Assembly (NCBI RefSeq): GCF_021283545.2
Contig: NZ_CP128540.1
Location: 3,569,501 to 3,633,500 of the forward strand
Reading direction: 5' to 3'
DNA from: Pseudomonas alloputida
Lineage (GTDB): Bacteria > Pseudomonadota > Gammaproteobacteria > Pseudomonadales > Pseudomonadaceae
Length of the DNA stretch: 64,000 bases
A program made the position numbers and the translations under genes. The notes beneath the pieces are model-generated. The model searched no databases. It worked only from the letters and a program-made list of their open reading frames with translations, and was not told the DNA's origin. This document shows positions 17,126 through 26,943 of the stretch, piece after piece (position 1 is the first letter of the stretch; each line of letters opens with the position of its first letter).

Positions 17126-18745
17126 ATGTTCAAAAACATTCCGCTCACCTTGAAACTCTTCCTGCCACCTGCCATCGCCCTGTTCGGCATGTTGCTGTTC
17201 GTGGGCTACACCGCGGTGCAACTGGACGACAACGACAACCGATTGGTGTCGCTCGAAAAACAGCGCTACCCAACGCTGGAAGCTGCCGACAACGTGATCT
17301 TCCAGTTCTCCCGCCTGCCCGGCCTGCTCAACAGCGCCGTGGCAGCGGGCGAGCGGGACACCTTGGATGAAGCGAGCGACGTGCTGGCCGACGTCCATGC
17401 GCGGCTGCGCGACCTGGAACCGCTGACCGCTGAACGGGCCGACCGACACCGGGAAATTCAAGCCTGGTCGGCGGCGATCAAGCGCTACGCCGATAACGCG
17501 TTCGCCTCCTCCGGGCAACTGCTCGATGGGGCGGCGTTCGATGATTTACGCCCCCATTTTGATCGCATGGCCAGCGACCTCAAGAACGCCCAGGCGCTCG
17601 GCGAGCAGTTTCGCAGCCACGCCTACGCCGACTTCCAGAGCAGCTTGACCCAAGTCCGCGCCGACAACGCCACCACCACGCGCGTCGGCTACCTGCTCAG
17701 TTTTTGCCTGCTGCTGGTGGTCAGCGCCAGCGCGGCCTGGGTGATTCGTCAGGTCATGAGCAATGTCCGCGGCGTCATCGGATCGCTCAAGACCATTGCC
17801 AGCGGCGATGGCGACCTGACCCGCCGCGTGCAGGTCGACTCCTCAGACGAAATCGGCGAGATGATCGGCCTGTTCAACGGTTTGCTGGACAGCCTGCAAG
17901 GCACCTTGCGCCAGGTCATCGAAACCGCAGCGCCCCTGGAGCAGATGTCCCGCGAACTGCACCGGCTCACCCAGGGCGCGGAGGACAGTGCGCGCTCACA
18001 GCAAGAGCGCACCGAGTCCATCAGCCGTGACATAGACACCATGACCAATAGCATTCAGGAAGTGGCGCAGCGCTCCGAGCAGGCCTCCGAGCAAGCCAGC
18101 GCCGCGGCGCGTCAAGCGAACGAAGCCAGGCATAACATCGACAGCCTGTCCTTGAGCATCGGCGACCTGGGCAACAGCGTGCTCAGCTCGGTGCAGGCCA
18201 TGGAACAACTGGAAGCAGAAACCCAGCACGTCGGCTCGGTGCTGACGGTGATCCGCAGCATCGCCGAACAGACCAACCTGCTCGCCCTGAACGCCGCCAT
18301 CGAAGCGGCACGGGCTGGCGAGCAAGGGCGGGGCTTTGCCGTGGTCGCCGATGAGGTGCGCAACCTGGCCCAGAAAACGACCGCTTCCACCGCGCAGATC
18401 CAAGACATCATCCAGCGCCTGCAAAACAGCGCCAGCAGTGTCTTGCACGCGATGAACCTGAACGGCGAAAAGGCCAGGTCAAGCATTCAGCGCTCTGAAC
18501 ATGCCACGCAGACCCTGGAGGCGATTACCGGGGCCGTTCGCCAGATCGATGAGTTAAACGCCGGCATCGCCCGTTTCACCAACGAGCAGATCGGCCTTTC
18601 CCGTTCGATCCAGCAAGACACCGAGAGGCTGCAACAGGACACCCAGGCCACCACCCAAGGTGCCGACGCCACCGCACGGCTCGGCGAGCAATTGGTCGGT
18701 ACGGGCAACCACCTTCGCAGCGCCACCGCTCAGTTTCGCATTTGA
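17126..18745 (+). CDS. Methyl-accepting chemotaxis protein
   Basis: 539-residue inner-membrane chemoreceptor. TM1 is at about residues 8-30, a helical periplasmic domain at about 31-190 (4HB-like), TM2 at about 192-213, HAMP to about residue 268, then a cytoplasmic signalling domain. The hallmark tip is present: [20 protein letters not shown] followed by [15 protein letters not shown]. The start [12 protein letters not shown] is taken at the ATG at 17126; an upstream in-frame start would add 11 residues without a membrane-compatible sequence. No CheB/CheR pentapeptide is visible at the C-terminus (ends ATAQFRI). A beta-barrel protein follows 29 nt later and then a small periplasmic binding protein, so the three probably form one sensing/uptake unit. 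Confidence 0.93.
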   Translation: MFKNIPLTLKLFLPPAIALFGMLLFVGYTAVQLDDNDNRLVSLEKQRYPTLEAADNVIFQFSRLPGLLNSAVAAGERDTLDEASDVLADVHARLRDLEPLTAERADRHREIQAWSAAIKRYADNAFASSGQLLDGAAFDDLRPHFDRMASDLKNAQALGEQFRSHAYADFQSSLTQVRADNATTTRVGYLLSFCLLLVVSASAAWVIRQVMSNVRGVIGSLKTIASGDGDLTRRVQVDSSDEIGEMIGLFNGLLDSLQGTLRQVIETAAPLEQMSRELHRLTQGAEDSARSQQERTESISRDIDTMTNSIQEVAQRSEQASEQASAAARQANEARHNIDSLSLSIGDLGNSVLSSVQAMEQLEAETQHVGSVLTVIRSIAEQTNLLALNAAIEAARAGEQGRGFAVVADEVRNLAQKTTASTAQIQDIIQRLQNSASSVLHAMNLNGEKARSSIQRSEHATQTLEAITGAVRQIDELNAGIARFTNEQIGLSRSIQQDTERLQQDTQATTQGADATARLGEQLVGTGNHLRSATAQFRI

Positions 18746-18774
18746 ACCTTCCCCACCACGAGAGCAGTTGAAGC

Positions 18775-19935
18775 ATGCAAGGCATTAGAGCACTCGGTAT
18801 CGCAGGCCTTATCGCGACCACCCCAGCAATGGCCCTGGACCAGGGAGACTATCAATTCAACGGCTTCGGCACCGCCGGCCTCACCCACCTGGGGGGCGAG
18901 GACAAAGGGCGCAGTTTCGGCATCAGCGGGCAGACAACGGACGCCTGGCGCGGTGACCAGCTCTCCCGGCTGGGTGGCCAGCTCCAATATGGGCTCACCG
19001 ACACGCTGGGGGTGACCGTGCAGGGCACCCTCAAGCCGGAACAGGACACCTGGAAAGGCAACCTGGAGTGGGCTTACCTCTCCTGGAAAGCGACCGAAGG
19101 CCTGACGGTGCGCGTAGGGCGGCTGCGCCTGCCGATCTACATGTATTCCGAAACCCTCGACGTCGGTGTCACCCACCCTTGGCTGCGGCTGCCGGATGAG
19201 GTCTACAGCCAGGTCCAGCTGAGCAACTACGAAGGTGCCGATGCCCTCTACACCGTGACCACCGGCATCGGCTCCGTGACGTTCCAGGTGGCCGGCGGCC
19301 AGGCCGCCAACCGCAACTTGTTCGCCATGGATGACTTGTACGACATCGACTACAAGAAGATCTTCGCGGCGAACGTCAGCCTGGAAACCTATGACTTCGG
19401 CACGCTGCGTCTCGGGTACGCCGAAGCGGACATCGACACGAACCTCAGCGCCTCGGTCGTCGCCCCAGGGGGCTCGCCTACACAGGTCGACTTCCTGAGC
19501 CTGAACCGCAAGAAAGGCGGTTTCGCGTCCATCGGCTACCAGTACGACAACGGCACCTGGGTCTCCTCGAACGAGTGGACCAGCAACAACACCGAAGGCG
19601 ACCAGCAAGGCAGCATCGATGCCTTCTACCTCATGGGCGGGCGCCGTTTTGGCGACGCGCTGCTCCACCTTACCTACGCTCAGCTCGACGAAGACGCTGG
19701 CCGCCAGAGCTCCTGGACCTACGGCATGAACTACAACCTGGCGCCGAACCTGGTGCTCAAGGGCGAGTACAAGCGGGTGGACACGCGCGGCAACGGCTAC
19801 CGCGGCACCTTCGTGCAGAACGCCCAGGAGACCTTCGACCATGCAGTCTTCGCGGCCAGCAACGGTACCGCCGGCACTCCTTCGCGCAACTACGACGGCG
19901 ACATTGTCAGCGTCGGCGTCGATTTCGTCTTCTAA
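18775..19935 (+). CDS. Outer-membrane beta-barrel (porin-like) protein
   Basis: 386 residues with a short signal peptide (ALGIAGLIATTPAMA, cleavage after about residue 20). A beta-barrel with alternating strands follows, ending in the outer-membrane insertion signal VGVDFVF. Strand-like repeats (LEWAYLSWKATEGLTVRVGR, NLVLKGEYKRVDT) resemble porins of the phosphate/sulfate or DcaP/OprO-like kind, but I cannot assign a solute. It lies 29 nt after the chemoreceptor and 11 nt before the periplasmic protein, consistent with co-transcription. The product probably lets a small solute reach the periplasm, where its partner binds it (inference). Confidence 0.85.
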   Translation: MQGIRALGIAGLIATTPAMALDQGDYQFNGFGTAGLTHLGGEDKGRSFGISGQTTDAWRGDQLSRLGGQLQYGLTDTLGVTVQGTLKPEQDTWKGNLEWAYLSWKATEGLTVRVGRLRLPIYMYSETLDVGVTHPWLRLPDEVYSQVQLSNYEGADALYTVTTGIGSVTFQVAGGQAANRNLFAMDDLYDIDYKKIFAANVSLETYDFGTLRLGYAEADIDTNLSASVVAPGGSPTQVDFLSLNRKKGGFASIGYQYDNGTWVSSNEWTSNNTEGDQQGSIDAFYLMGGRRFGDALLHLTYAQLDEDAGRQSSWTYGMNYNLAPNLVLKGEYKRVDTRGNGYRGTFVQNAQETFDHAVFAASNGTAGTPSRNYDGDIVSVGVDFVF

Positions 19936-19946
19936 GGAGCGCCCAT

Positions 19947-20351
19947 ATGAAACCACTCCTCACCGCAATGTTCGGCGCAACCCTGGCCACAGCCAGCACC
20001 CTGGCCAGTGCCGAGGTGGCCGTGATCATGAATGCCGGCGCCAGCGCCGCACCGTCCCAGGCCGAGGTGGCCAACATATTCCTGGGCAAGGACACCAGCC
20101 TCAAGGGCCTCGACCAGAAAGGCTGGAACCCCACCAAGGAACGATTCTACAGCGCGCTGACCAACAAGAACGAATCCCAGCTCAAGTCGTACTGGTCAGG
20201 CCTGGTGTTCACGGGCAAGGGGCAACCGCTGCAGAGCGTGGACGATGACGCCGCGGTGATCGCCAAGGTGGGCAGCGAGGCCAATGCCATCGGCTATATC
20301 GACACCTCTGCCGTCAACGACAAGGTCAAAGTGCTCTTCACCCTGCCCTGA
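19947..20351 (+). CDS. Small PstS-like periplasmic substrate-binding protein
   Basis: 134 residues with a Sec signal peptide (LLTAMFGATLATASTLASA). The mature domain corresponds to half of a phosphate-type (PBP_like) binding protein: VAVIMNAGASAAPSQAEVAN, IFLGKD, FYSALTNKNESQLKSYWSGL and AVIAKVGSEANAIGYID. Full PstS proteins are about 320 residues, so this is the short single-domain form found in clusters without ABC permease genes. AGGAG lies 7 nt before the ATG. It is the third gene after the chemoreceptor and porin. It may present a ligand to the chemoreceptor or feed a distant transporter (inference). Confidence 0.85.
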   Translation: MKPLLTAMFGATLATASTLASAEVAVIMNAGASAAPSQAEVANIFLGKDTSLKGLDQKGWNPTKERFYSALTNKNESQLKSYWSGLVFTGKGQPLQSVDDDAAVIAKVGSEANAIGYIDTSAVNDKVKVLFTLP

Positions 20352-20400
20352 GCTTCGCCGCCTCCCCTGACCTGGCATACCGGGGGAGGCAGCGCCTGGC

Positions 20401-20439
20401 GCTCGCAGGCAAGCCCCTGCAGGGCTGCGACCTGCGAGC
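20401..20439. terminator. Inverted repeat downstream of the periplasmic binding protein gene
   Basis: GCTCGCAGG (20401-20409) pairs perfectly with CCTGCGAGC (20431-20439), and a second GC-rich hairpin, GCCTCCCC/GGGGAGGC, lies at 20360-20390. Only a weak T-rich tail follows, so termination is plausible but not classical. Confidence 0.45.
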
Positions 20440-20444
20440 CTTGA

Positions 20445-20464
20445 TTGAGCCATTATTTGCTCAA
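20445..20464. promoter_or_regulatory. NfxB-type operator candidate upstream of the nfxB homologue
   Basis: TTGAGC-N8-GCTCAA is a perfect 6-bp-arm palindrome of 20 bp, ending 64 nt before the repressor start at 20529. It matches the 20-bp palindrome before mexC (26903-26922) at 14 of 20 positions in the same register, including TGAG...CTCA arms and a central TATT. Autoregulation by the repressor is the natural reading. Confidence 0.6.
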
Positions 20465-20528
20465 ATGGGTGCCCTATGAGCCGTTTTCATTCACAATGCC
20501 CGCACGATATGCAGTGTGGAATCTTCTG

Positions 20529-21086
20529 ATGCACCTCCCTACCGATGAGCGCCTGCTCAAAGCGCTGGCCGACGCGATCGTCGTCCACCCCCGAGCCACA
20601 TTGAAGGAGCTGGCCGAGGCGGCGGGCGTGAGCAAGGCGACCCTGCACCGTTTCTGTGGCACCCGTGACAACCTGGTGAACATGCTGGAAAGCTATGGGG
20701 ACCAGGTCCTGACGCAGGTCATCGGCAACGCTGACCTGCACGGCAGCGACCCGACCGCAGCCCTGCATCGCCTCATCGTCGAGCACCTCAAGCATCGCGA
20801 GATGATGATCTTCCTGCTCTTCCAGTACCGCCCGGACTCGTTCGACGACAGCGAGACGAACCGCCCGTGGCGGGCCTATGCCGACGCCCTGGATGCCTTC
20901 TTCCTGCGCGGCCAGCAGGCGGGGGCTTTCCGTATCGATATCAGCGCGGCGATCTTCACCGAAATGTTCCTGAGCATGGTGTACGGCATCGTCGATGCCG
21001 AACGACGCGGGCGGGCGGCCAGCGCGACGTCCGTGCAAACGCTGGAGCTGCTTTTCCTCGACGGTGCTGCGGCACCCGCTCGCTGA
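20529..21086 (+). CDS. nfxB: NfxB-type TetR repressor of mexCD-oprJ
   Basis: 185-residue repressor. The sequence DERLLKALADAIVVHPRATL, KELAEAAGVSKATLHRFCGT and RDNLV, the block DALDAFFLRGQQAGAFRIDI and MVYGIVDAERRGRAAS agree closely with P. aeruginosa NfxB as I remember it. The HTH is at residues 25-50 and the effector/dimer domain after residue 75. The start MHLPTDERL at 20529 fits the 187-residue family length; an upstream in-frame ATG at 20496 lacks a ribosome-binding site. It is convergent with oprJ, and a shared terminator hairpin lies between them. In P. aeruginosa nfxB is divergent from mexC and the paralogue esrC lies after oprJ; here the more NfxB-like copy is on the oprJ side. Confidence 0.85.
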   Translation: MHLPTDERLLKALADAIVVHPRATLKELAEAAGVSKATLHRFCGTRDNLVNMLESYGDQVLTQVIGNADLHGSDPTAALHRLIVEHLKHREMMIFLLFQYRPDSFDDSETNRPWRAYADALDAFFLRGQQAGAFRIDISAAIFTEMFLSMVYGIVDAERRGRAASATSVQTLELLFLDGAAAPAR

Positions 21087-21109
21087 CCTGCCTTCACCAG
21101 CCAAAAAAA

Positions 21110-21132
21110 CCCCAGGGCATCGATCCCTGGGG
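21110..21132 (-). terminator. Rho-independent terminator of mexCD-oprJ
   Basis: Stem CCCCAGGG/CCCTGGGG with a 7-nt loop, followed on the minus strand by seven T (A-run 21103-21109). It lies 36 nt beyond the oprJ stop. Confidence 0.88.
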
Positions 21133-21168
21133 CCAAGTGGCTGGACAAGCCAACCAAAGGAGGCTGTT

Positions 21169-22572
21169 TCAGCCCTTGCTCGGCCAGCCGCCGCCGAGTG
21201 CGCGGAACAGGTTGACCAACGCCAGTTGTCGCTGGGTACTGGCTTCGATGAAGGCTGCTTCGTTCACGTAGCTGTTGCGCTGGGCGTCCAGGTAGCGCAA
21301 ATGGTTGTCCACCCCACCCTCGTAACGAGCCTTGGCCAGCGTCAGGGTCTCGCGGCTGGTGTCGGCCAGGGCCCGCCGCGCGGCTTGCTCGCGGCGCAGG
21401 GTGTCGGTGGCGGCCAGCGCATCGGCCACTTCGCGGAAGGCGACCTGGATCGCGCCTTCATAGGCGGCCACGGCCGAGTCCTTGCGTGCCTCAGCCAGGC
21501 TGAGCCCGGCACGGTTGCGCCCGGCGTCGAACAACGGCAGCGACAGCTGCGGCATGAAGGCCCAGCTACGCGAGCCACCGTCGAACAACCCGGACATCTG
21601 CGCACTGGCGGTACCAAAGCTGCCGGTCAGGCTGATACGCGGGAAAAACGCTGCCCGCGCCGCGCCGATATCGGCATTGCGCGCGCGCAGCCGGTGTTCG
21701 GCGGCGAGGATATCGGGGCGGCGCTCGATCAATGCCGACGGCGCGCCCGGCACAATGTCATTGAGCACCATCGGCTCATCCGGGCGTTCAGCGGGCATCG
21801 CCTTGGCCGCCTCGGCACTGCCCAGCAACAGCACCAGCGCGTTGTAGGCCTGGCGCTGTTGGCGCACGGTGACTTCGAGCTCGGCACGGGACTGCTCGAC
21901 CAGCCCCAGCGCCTCTTGGTGGTCCAGCGCCGTGGCCGTGCCGGCGGCGCGCCGCTGGCCGACCAACGCCAGGGAATCCTCGCGGCTGGCCAGGGTCTGA
22001 CGGGTCAGCGCCTGGCGCCGCTCGGCGCCGTCCAAGGCCAGGTAGGCCTGGCTCACCTCGGCGATCAGGGCGATGCGTGCGGCACGCCCGACTTCCTCGG
22101 TGGCCAGGTACTGCTCCAGGGCCGCATCGCTCAGGCTTTTGACGCGGCCGAACAGGTCCACTTCGTATTCCGGCAGCGACAAGCCCACCTGATAGGTGCT
22201 GCTGACACCCTCGCGGCCATCGCTCGAAAGCGCCGCAGGCAAATGCTGGCGATTACCGGAGGCGCTGGCATTCAAGCCCGGCACCCGGTCGGCCCGCTGG
22301 ATCCGGTACTGCGCACGGGCCTGCTCGATGTCGAGCAGGGTCTGGCGCAAGGAGCGGTTGTTGTCCAGCGCGGTACCGACCAGCTGACGCAGCACTGGGT
22401 CGACGATGAATGCCTGCCAGTCCAACTGCTCCACCGAGTGGCCAGTATGGCCGGCTGCATCGCCCCATTCGGCCGCCACCGGCGCTTCGGGGCGCTGATA
22501 GGTCGGCGTCAGGGAGCAACCAGCCAAGGTCAAGGCCAGGACGATAGGAAGCACACGATTGACCATGATCAT
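21169..22572 (-). CDS. oprJ: Outer-membrane efflux channel OprJ (NodT/TolC family lipoprotein)
   Basis: 467-residue outer-membrane factor. It has a lipoprotein signal (VLPIVLALTLAGC, lipobox LAGC, about Cys 19), SLTPTYQRPEAPV after it, and two TolC-type repeats with YEVDLFGRVKSLSDAALEQY and RLRARNADIGAARAAFFPRI. The C-terminus has YLDAQRNSYVNEAAFIEASTQ. The start MIMVNRV overlaps the mexD stop (TGATG), so translation is coupled. It forms the outer-membrane exit of the MexC-MexD pump, which in P. aeruginosa expels fluoroquinolones, macrolides, biocides and other amphiphiles. A terminator follows at 21110-21132. Confidence 0.92.
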   Translation of the reverse strand: MIMVNRVLPIVLALTLAGCSLTPTYQRPEAPVAAEWGDAAGHTGHSVEQLDWQAFIVDPVLRQLVGTALDNNRSLRQTLLDIEQARAQYRIQRADRVPGLNASASGNRQHLPAALSSDGREGVSSTYQVGLSLPEYEVDLFGRVKSLSDAALEQYLATEEVGRAARIALIAEVSQAYLALDGAERRQALTRQTLASREDSLALVGQRRAAGTATALDHQEALGLVEQSRAELEVTVRQQRQAYNALVLLLGSAEAAKAMPAERPDEPMVLNDIVPGAPSALIERRPDILAAEHRLRARNADIGAARAAFFPRISLTGSFGTASAQMSGLFDGGSRSWAFMPQLSLPLFDAGRNRAGLSLAEARKDSAVAAYEGAIQVAFREVADALAATDTLRREQAARRALADTSRETLTLAKARYEGGVDNHLRYLDAQRNSYVNEAAFIEASTQRQLALVNLFRALGGGWPSKG

Positions 22573-25500
22573 CACTCTGCCTCCTCGACAGCCTGTTGCA
22601 CCGGGGAAGGCTTGCGCTTGAGCAACGTCAACACCCAGACAAAACAGACCGGCACGAACACCACGCCCAGCAAGGTGGCGCTGAGCATGCCGCCGATCAC
22701 GCCGGTACCGATGGCGCGCTGGCTTGCCGCACCCGCGCCGGAGGCGATGGCCAGCGGCACCACGCCGAGGATGAACGCCATGGAGGTCATCACGATCGGA
22801 CGGAAACGCAGGCGCGCGGCCTCGATGGCGGCGTCGCACAGGCTGTAGCCCTTCTCCCACAGTTCCTTGGCGAACTCGACGATCAGGATGGCGTTCTTCG
22901 CCGCCAGGCCAATGATGGTGATCAGGCCGACCTTGAAGTACACGTCGTTGGGCATGCCGGTGAGCGTCACCGCCCACACCGCGCCCAGGGCACCGATCGG
23001 TACGATCAGCATCACCGTCAGCGGGATCGCCCAGCTTTCGTACAGCGCCACCAGCAGCAGGAACACCACCAGGATGGCCAGGGCGAACAGGCTGGCAGCC
23101 TGGCCGCTGGAGACCTTCTCCTGGTAGGAAAGGCCCGTCCAGGCGTAGCCGATACCTGGCGGCAGCTCGCTGACCAGGCGCTCCATCTCGGCCATTGCCT
23201 GCCCGGTACTGTGCCCCGGCGAGGCGTCGCCGGCGATGCGGATCGACGGGTAACCGTTGTAGCGCACCAGTTGCACCGGGCCCTCCTCCCACTGGGTGGT
23301 GACGAAGGCGCTGAACGGCACCTGCTCGCCGTTGGCATTGGGAGCATAGAGGCGCAGCACGCTTTCGGGGGTCATGCGTTCGCCTTGCTCTGCCTGCACC
23401 ACCACGCGCTGTTGGCGCCCGGCATTGGTGAAGTCGTTGATCACAGCCGATCCGAAGGCGGTGGCCAAGGTGCTGTTGATGGCCTCGAAGCTCACGCCCA
23501 GGGCTCGGGCCTTTTCCCGGTCGATGTGCAGGCGCAGCTGCGGTGCTTCGGCCAGGCCTTCCATCATCGCGTAGAGGATCACCGGGTTGCCGTTGGCACG
23601 CGCCAGCAACTGGTCACGGGCCGCGAGCAGTGCTTCGCGCCCGAGGCCACCACGGTCCATCAGGCGCAGGGCGAAACCACCGGAGTTGCCCAGGCCGTCG
23701 ATCGGCGGCGGCATGACGGCGGTGATGGCACCGTCGCCGTTGGCGGCGAACTGTGCATTGATCGCTGCCGTTTCCGCCTCCGCCGATTGCGCCTTGTCGC
23801 GCTGCGACCAGTCCTTGAAGGTCGGGAACGCCAATGCGGCATTGTCACCCTGGCCCGAGAAACTGAAGCCGCTGACGATGAACGAGTTGGCCACCGCGTC
23901 ACGGGACATCAGGAACTTTTCCAGCGCCTCAGCGGTGTGGTCGGTGCGTACCCGGCTGGCGCCTGGTGGCAACTGCACATCCACGACGCTATAGCCAAGG
24001 TCCTCGGCCGGCACGAAGGCCTCCGGCAAGCGCAGGTAGGAATAGCCCAGCACCACCAGGATGCCCACATACGCCAGCATCCAGCGGCCGGCACGTGCCA
24101 CCAGTTCGCTGTTGAGCAGCGAATAGCGTTCGGTGACACGGGCGAAGCCACGGTTGAAGGCGCCGAAGAAACCGGCCTTTTCATGGTGGCCATGGGGCAC
24201 CGGCTTGAGCAGCGTGGCGCACAGCGCCGGGGTGAAGGTCAGGGCCAGGAAGCCGGAGAACAGGATCGACACTGCCAGCGACACGGAGAACTGCTGGTAG
24301 ATCACCCCCACTGAACCGGACATGAACGCCAACGGCAGGAACACCGCCGCCAGCACCAGGGTGATGCCGATGATCGCCCCGGACACCTGCCCCATCGCCT
24401 TGATGGTCGCCTCCACCGGCGACAGACCTTCCTCGGCCATCAACCGCTCGACGTTCTCCACCACCACGATGGCGTCGTCCACCAGGATGCCGATGGCCAG
24501 CACCATGCCGAACATGGTCATCATGTTCACCGAGAAGCCGAGCAGCTTCATGATCATCAGCGTCCCGAGCAGGCACACCGGCACCACGATCGACGGGACC
24601 AGGGTATAGCGCACGTTCTGCAGGAACAGGAACATCACCAGGAACACCAGCACCATGGCTTCGATCAGGGTGTGGATCACCTTCTCGATGGCCACGTCGA
24701 CGAAGCGCGAGGTGTCGTACGGCACCGAGTATTCGACACCTTCGGGGAAGAACTGCGACAGCTCGGCCAAGCGCTCCTTGACCAGCGTCGCGGTCTGGAT
24801 GGCATTGGCGCCCGGCGCCAACTGCACCGCACCGGCCACCGCCGGGTGGCCGTTCAGGCGCGCCGACAGGTTGTAGTTCTCGCTACCGATGGCCATGCGC
24901 GCCACATCACCCAGGCGGACGCTGGAGCCATCGGGGTTGGCGCGCATGACGATGCCGGCGAACGCTTCCGGGGTGTCGAGAGTGCCCTGCACGGCCAGGG
25001 TCGCGGTCAGCTCCTGCTCGCTGGCACCGGGCGTGCTGCCGAAGCTGCCGGCCGGTACCTGGACGTTCTGGCCGCGAATGGCCGAGTTGATGTCGTCGAT
25101 GGACAGGCCATAGCCCACCAGCTTCTGCGGATCCACCCAGACCCGCATGGCCGCTTCCGAGGCGAAGAACTGCAGCTTGCCCACGCCGGGCACGCGCAGC
25201 AGTTCGTTGTTGATGTTGCGCGCGGCATAGTCGGCTAGGGCCGTGGTATCGCCACGGTTGCCGGCCGTGCTGGTCAGGGCGTAGATCAGCAGGAAGCCGG
25301 AGCTGGCCTGCTCGACTTTCAGCCCTTGGGTCAGCACCGCCTGTGGCATGCGTGCCTCGGCCTGTTTCAAACGGTTCTGCACGTCGACCTGCGCCATGTC
25401 CGGGTCGGTGCCTGGCTCGAAGGTCACCATCACTTCGGCCACGCCGTTGGAGTTGTTGGTGGACTCGTAGTACAGCAGGCCCTTGGCGCCGTTGAGCGAC

Positions 25501-25700
25501 TGTTCGATGATGCTGGTCACCGACTCCACCATGACCTTGGCCGAAGCGCCGGGGTAGGAGGCGGTGATGGAGATCTGCGGTGGCGCCACGTTGGGGTACT
25601 GGGCCACGGGCAAGGATGGAATCACCAGCAAACCGGCCAGTGAAATGAACAACGCCACGACCCAGGCGAAGTTCGGGCGATGGATGAAGAACCTGGACAT
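22572..25700 (-). CDS. mexD: RND multidrug efflux pump inner-membrane subunit MexD
   Basis: 1042-residue HAE1 RND transporter with 12 membrane helices and two large periplasmic loops. It opens with [20 protein letters not shown]. Helix 4 has [20 protein letters not shown], with the paired aspartates of the proton relay. Helix 10 has [17 protein letters not shown], with the essential lysine. Length and gene order (mexC-mexD-oprJ) match MexD. It starts 15 nt after the mexC stop and its own stop overlaps the oprJ start. No truncation or missing relay residue is seen. Confidence 0.93.
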   Translation of the reverse strand: MSRFFIHRPNFAWVVALFISLAGLLVIPSLPVAQYPNVAPPQISITASYPGASAKVMVESVTSIIEQSLNGAKGLLYYESTNNSNGVAEVMVTFEPGTDPDMAQVDVQNRLKQAEARMPQAVLTQGLKVEQASSGFLLIYALTSTAGNRGDTTALADYAARNINNELLRVPGVGKLQFFASEAAMRVWVDPQKLVGYGLSIDDINSAIRGQNVQVPAGSFGSTPGASEQELTATLAVQGTLDTPEAFAGIVMRANPDGSSVRLGDVARMAIGSENYNLSARLNGHPAVAGAVQLAPGANAIQTATLVKERLAELSQFFPEGVEYSVPYDTSRFVDVAIEKVIHTLIEAMVLVFLVMFLFLQNVRYTLVPSIVVPVCLLGTLMIMKLLGFSVNMMTMFGMVLAIGILVDDAIVVVENVERLMAEEGLSPVEATIKAMGQVSGAIIGITLVLAAVFLPLAFMSGSVGVIYQQFSVSLAVSILFSGFLALTFTPALCATLLKPVPHGHHEKAGFFGAFNRGFARVTERYSLLNSELVARAGRWMLAYVGILVVLGYSYLRLPEAFVPAEDLGYSVVDVQLPPGASRVRTDHTAEALEKFLMSRDAVANSFIVSGFSFSGQGDNAALAFPTFKDWSQRDKAQSAEAETAAINAQFAANGDGAITAVMPPPIDGLGNSGGFALRLMDRGGLGREALLAARDQLLARANGNPVILYAMMEGLAEAPQLRLHIDREKARALGVSFEAINSTLATAFGSAVINDFTNAGRQQRVVVQAEQGERMTPESVLRLYAPNANGEQVPFSAFVTTQWEEGPVQLVRYNGYPSIRIAGDASPGHSTGQAMAEMERLVSELPPGIGYAWTGLSYQEKVSSGQAASLFALAILVVFLLLVALYESWAIPLTVMLIVPIGALGAVWAVTLTGMPNDVYFKVGLITIIGLAAKNAILIVEFAKELWEKGYSLCDAAIEAARLRFRPIVMTSMAFILGVVPLAIASGAGAASQRAIGTGVIGGMLSATLLGVVFVPVCFVWVLTLLKRKPSPVQQAVEEAE

Positions 25701-25715
25701 CTCACTTCCCTCGCA

Positions 25716-26849
25716 TCACTGGGCGGCAGCCGTTTGTTTCTGCGCAGGCGCAACGGGCATACCGGGGGCCAACCCTGCGGGGCTGCCGACGATCACCTGA
25801 TCGCCCGGCTCCAGCCCCTCGGTAATCTGCCAGCGCGAGCCTTGCATCACGCCGGTGCGCACCGCGCGTGCCTCGGCGATGCCATTGGTGGCGACCAAGA
25901 CCCGCGCCTGGCCGTCGCTGCCTCGCTGAACCGCACGCTGTGGGACCAGGATGGCGTGGTTGTCGGTGCCTTGAGGCGTGCGCACGCGCACATACATGCC
26001 CGGCAGCAGCGTGCCGTCCGCGTTGTCGAAGCGCCCCCGCAGGATGACCTGGCCGGTACCGCGGTCCACACTCACATCGGTGAACATCAGCTCGCCCGAG
26101 CGCTGGAAGTCGGTGCCTTCCACTTGCGCGGTCAGGCGCTGGCTGTCGGCCGAAAGTGCGCCGTCCTTCAACGCTTGTCGCAGGCGCAGTGCGTCAGCGG
26201 CAGACTGGGTGAAGTCGATGTAGATCGGGTCGAGTTGCTGGATACGCGCCATCAGCGTCGCCTCCCCCTGCCCCACCAACGCGCCTTCGGTGGCCAACGC
26301 ACGGCCAATGCGCCCGGAGATCGGCGCGGTGACGGTGGCGTAGCCCAGGTTCAGGCGTGCGGCCTGCACGTCGGCCTGGGCAGAGCGCACCGCCGCACCG
26401 GCACTGCGCAGCTCGGCGGTGGCGCTGTCGAAGTCCTGCTGGCTGACCGCCTCGATCTTGACCAGTGGCTCATAACGCTTCACCCGCGCCTGGGCCTCCT
26501 GCTGCACGGCCTGGGCTCGGGCCAGGTCAGCCTCGGCACGGGCCAGTGCGGCCTTGAACGGCGCCGGGTCGATCTGGAACAGCACATCCCCCGCCTTGAC
26601 GTCAGCCCCTTCCTCGAAGCGCTTGTGCAACACGATACCCGGCACCCGCGCCCGCACCTCGGCGACGCGCATCGGCTCGACCCGGCCCGGCAGTTCAGCC
26701 GCCAAGGCGACCTGCTCGGGCGCCAATGTCACGATTTCCACCGGGTAGCTCGCATTGGCTGCACCGTCCTGCTCTGCTGCGGGCTCACACCCGGCCAAGG
26801 CGATCGCCATGGCCAATGCGCCCACCCTTATCGAACCTGTCTTGCCCAT
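25716..26849 (-). CDS. mexC: RND efflux periplasmic adaptor MexC
   Basis: 377-residue membrane-fusion lipoprotein with signal and lipobox GALAMAIALAGC (Cys about 21). Then come the barrel-sandwich block VAEVRARVPGIVLHKRFEEG, ADVKAGDVLFQIDPAPFKAA, a helical hairpin with RRYEPLVK-like KRYEPLVKIEAVSQQDFDSA, and RLNLGYATVTAPISGRIGRA. These agree with P. aeruginosa MexC as I recall it. I take the ATG at 26849; a GTG at 26852 would add one residue. The promoter upstream (26883-26911) is overlapped by a 20-bp palindrome, and the divergent gene is an NfxB-type repressor. Confidence 0.92.
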   Translation of the reverse strand: MGKTGSIRVGALAMAIALAGCEPAAEQDGAANASYPVEIVTLAPEQVALAAELPGRVEPMRVAEVRARVPGIVLHKRFEEGADVKAGDVLFQIDPAPFKAALARAEADLARAQAVQQEAQARVKRYEPLVKIEAVSQQDFDSATAELRSAGAAVRSAQADVQAARLNLGYATVTAPISGRIGRALATEGALVGQGEATLMARIQQLDPIYIDFTQSAADALRLRQALKDGALSADSQRLTAQVEGTDFQRSGELMFTDVSVDRGTGQVILRGRFDNADGTLLPGMYVRVRTPQGTDNHAILVPQRAVQRGSDGQARVLVATNGIAEARAVRTGVMQGSRWQITEGLEPGDQVIVGSPAGLAPGMPVAPAQKQTAAAQ

Positions 26850-26882
26850 CACACACCCGAACCTAGATTGAAAACGGGGCGG

Positions 26883-26922
26883 ATGCTACTTTTCAAACCC
26901 ACATGAGTCAATATTGTCTCAT
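26883..26922 (-). promoter_or_regulatory. mexC promoter with overlapping 20-bp operator
   Basis: On the minus strand TTGACT (26906-26911) is followed after exactly 17 bp by TAGCAT (26883-26888), a sound -35/-10 pair directed at mexC. The palindrome ATGAGTCAATATTGTCTCAT (26903-26922) is symmetric at 18 of 20 positions and covers the -35 element, so a bound TetR-type dimer would block polymerase. The same motif recurs at 20445-20464. Confidence 0.7.
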
Positions 26923-26943
26923 TAAAATCATAAAAGACTCTTA

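Noticed and set aside
22596..24314. Plus-strand open frame of 572 codons inside mexD
   Set aside because: It lies fully antisense to mexD, has biased His/Arg/Gln composition and no motif.
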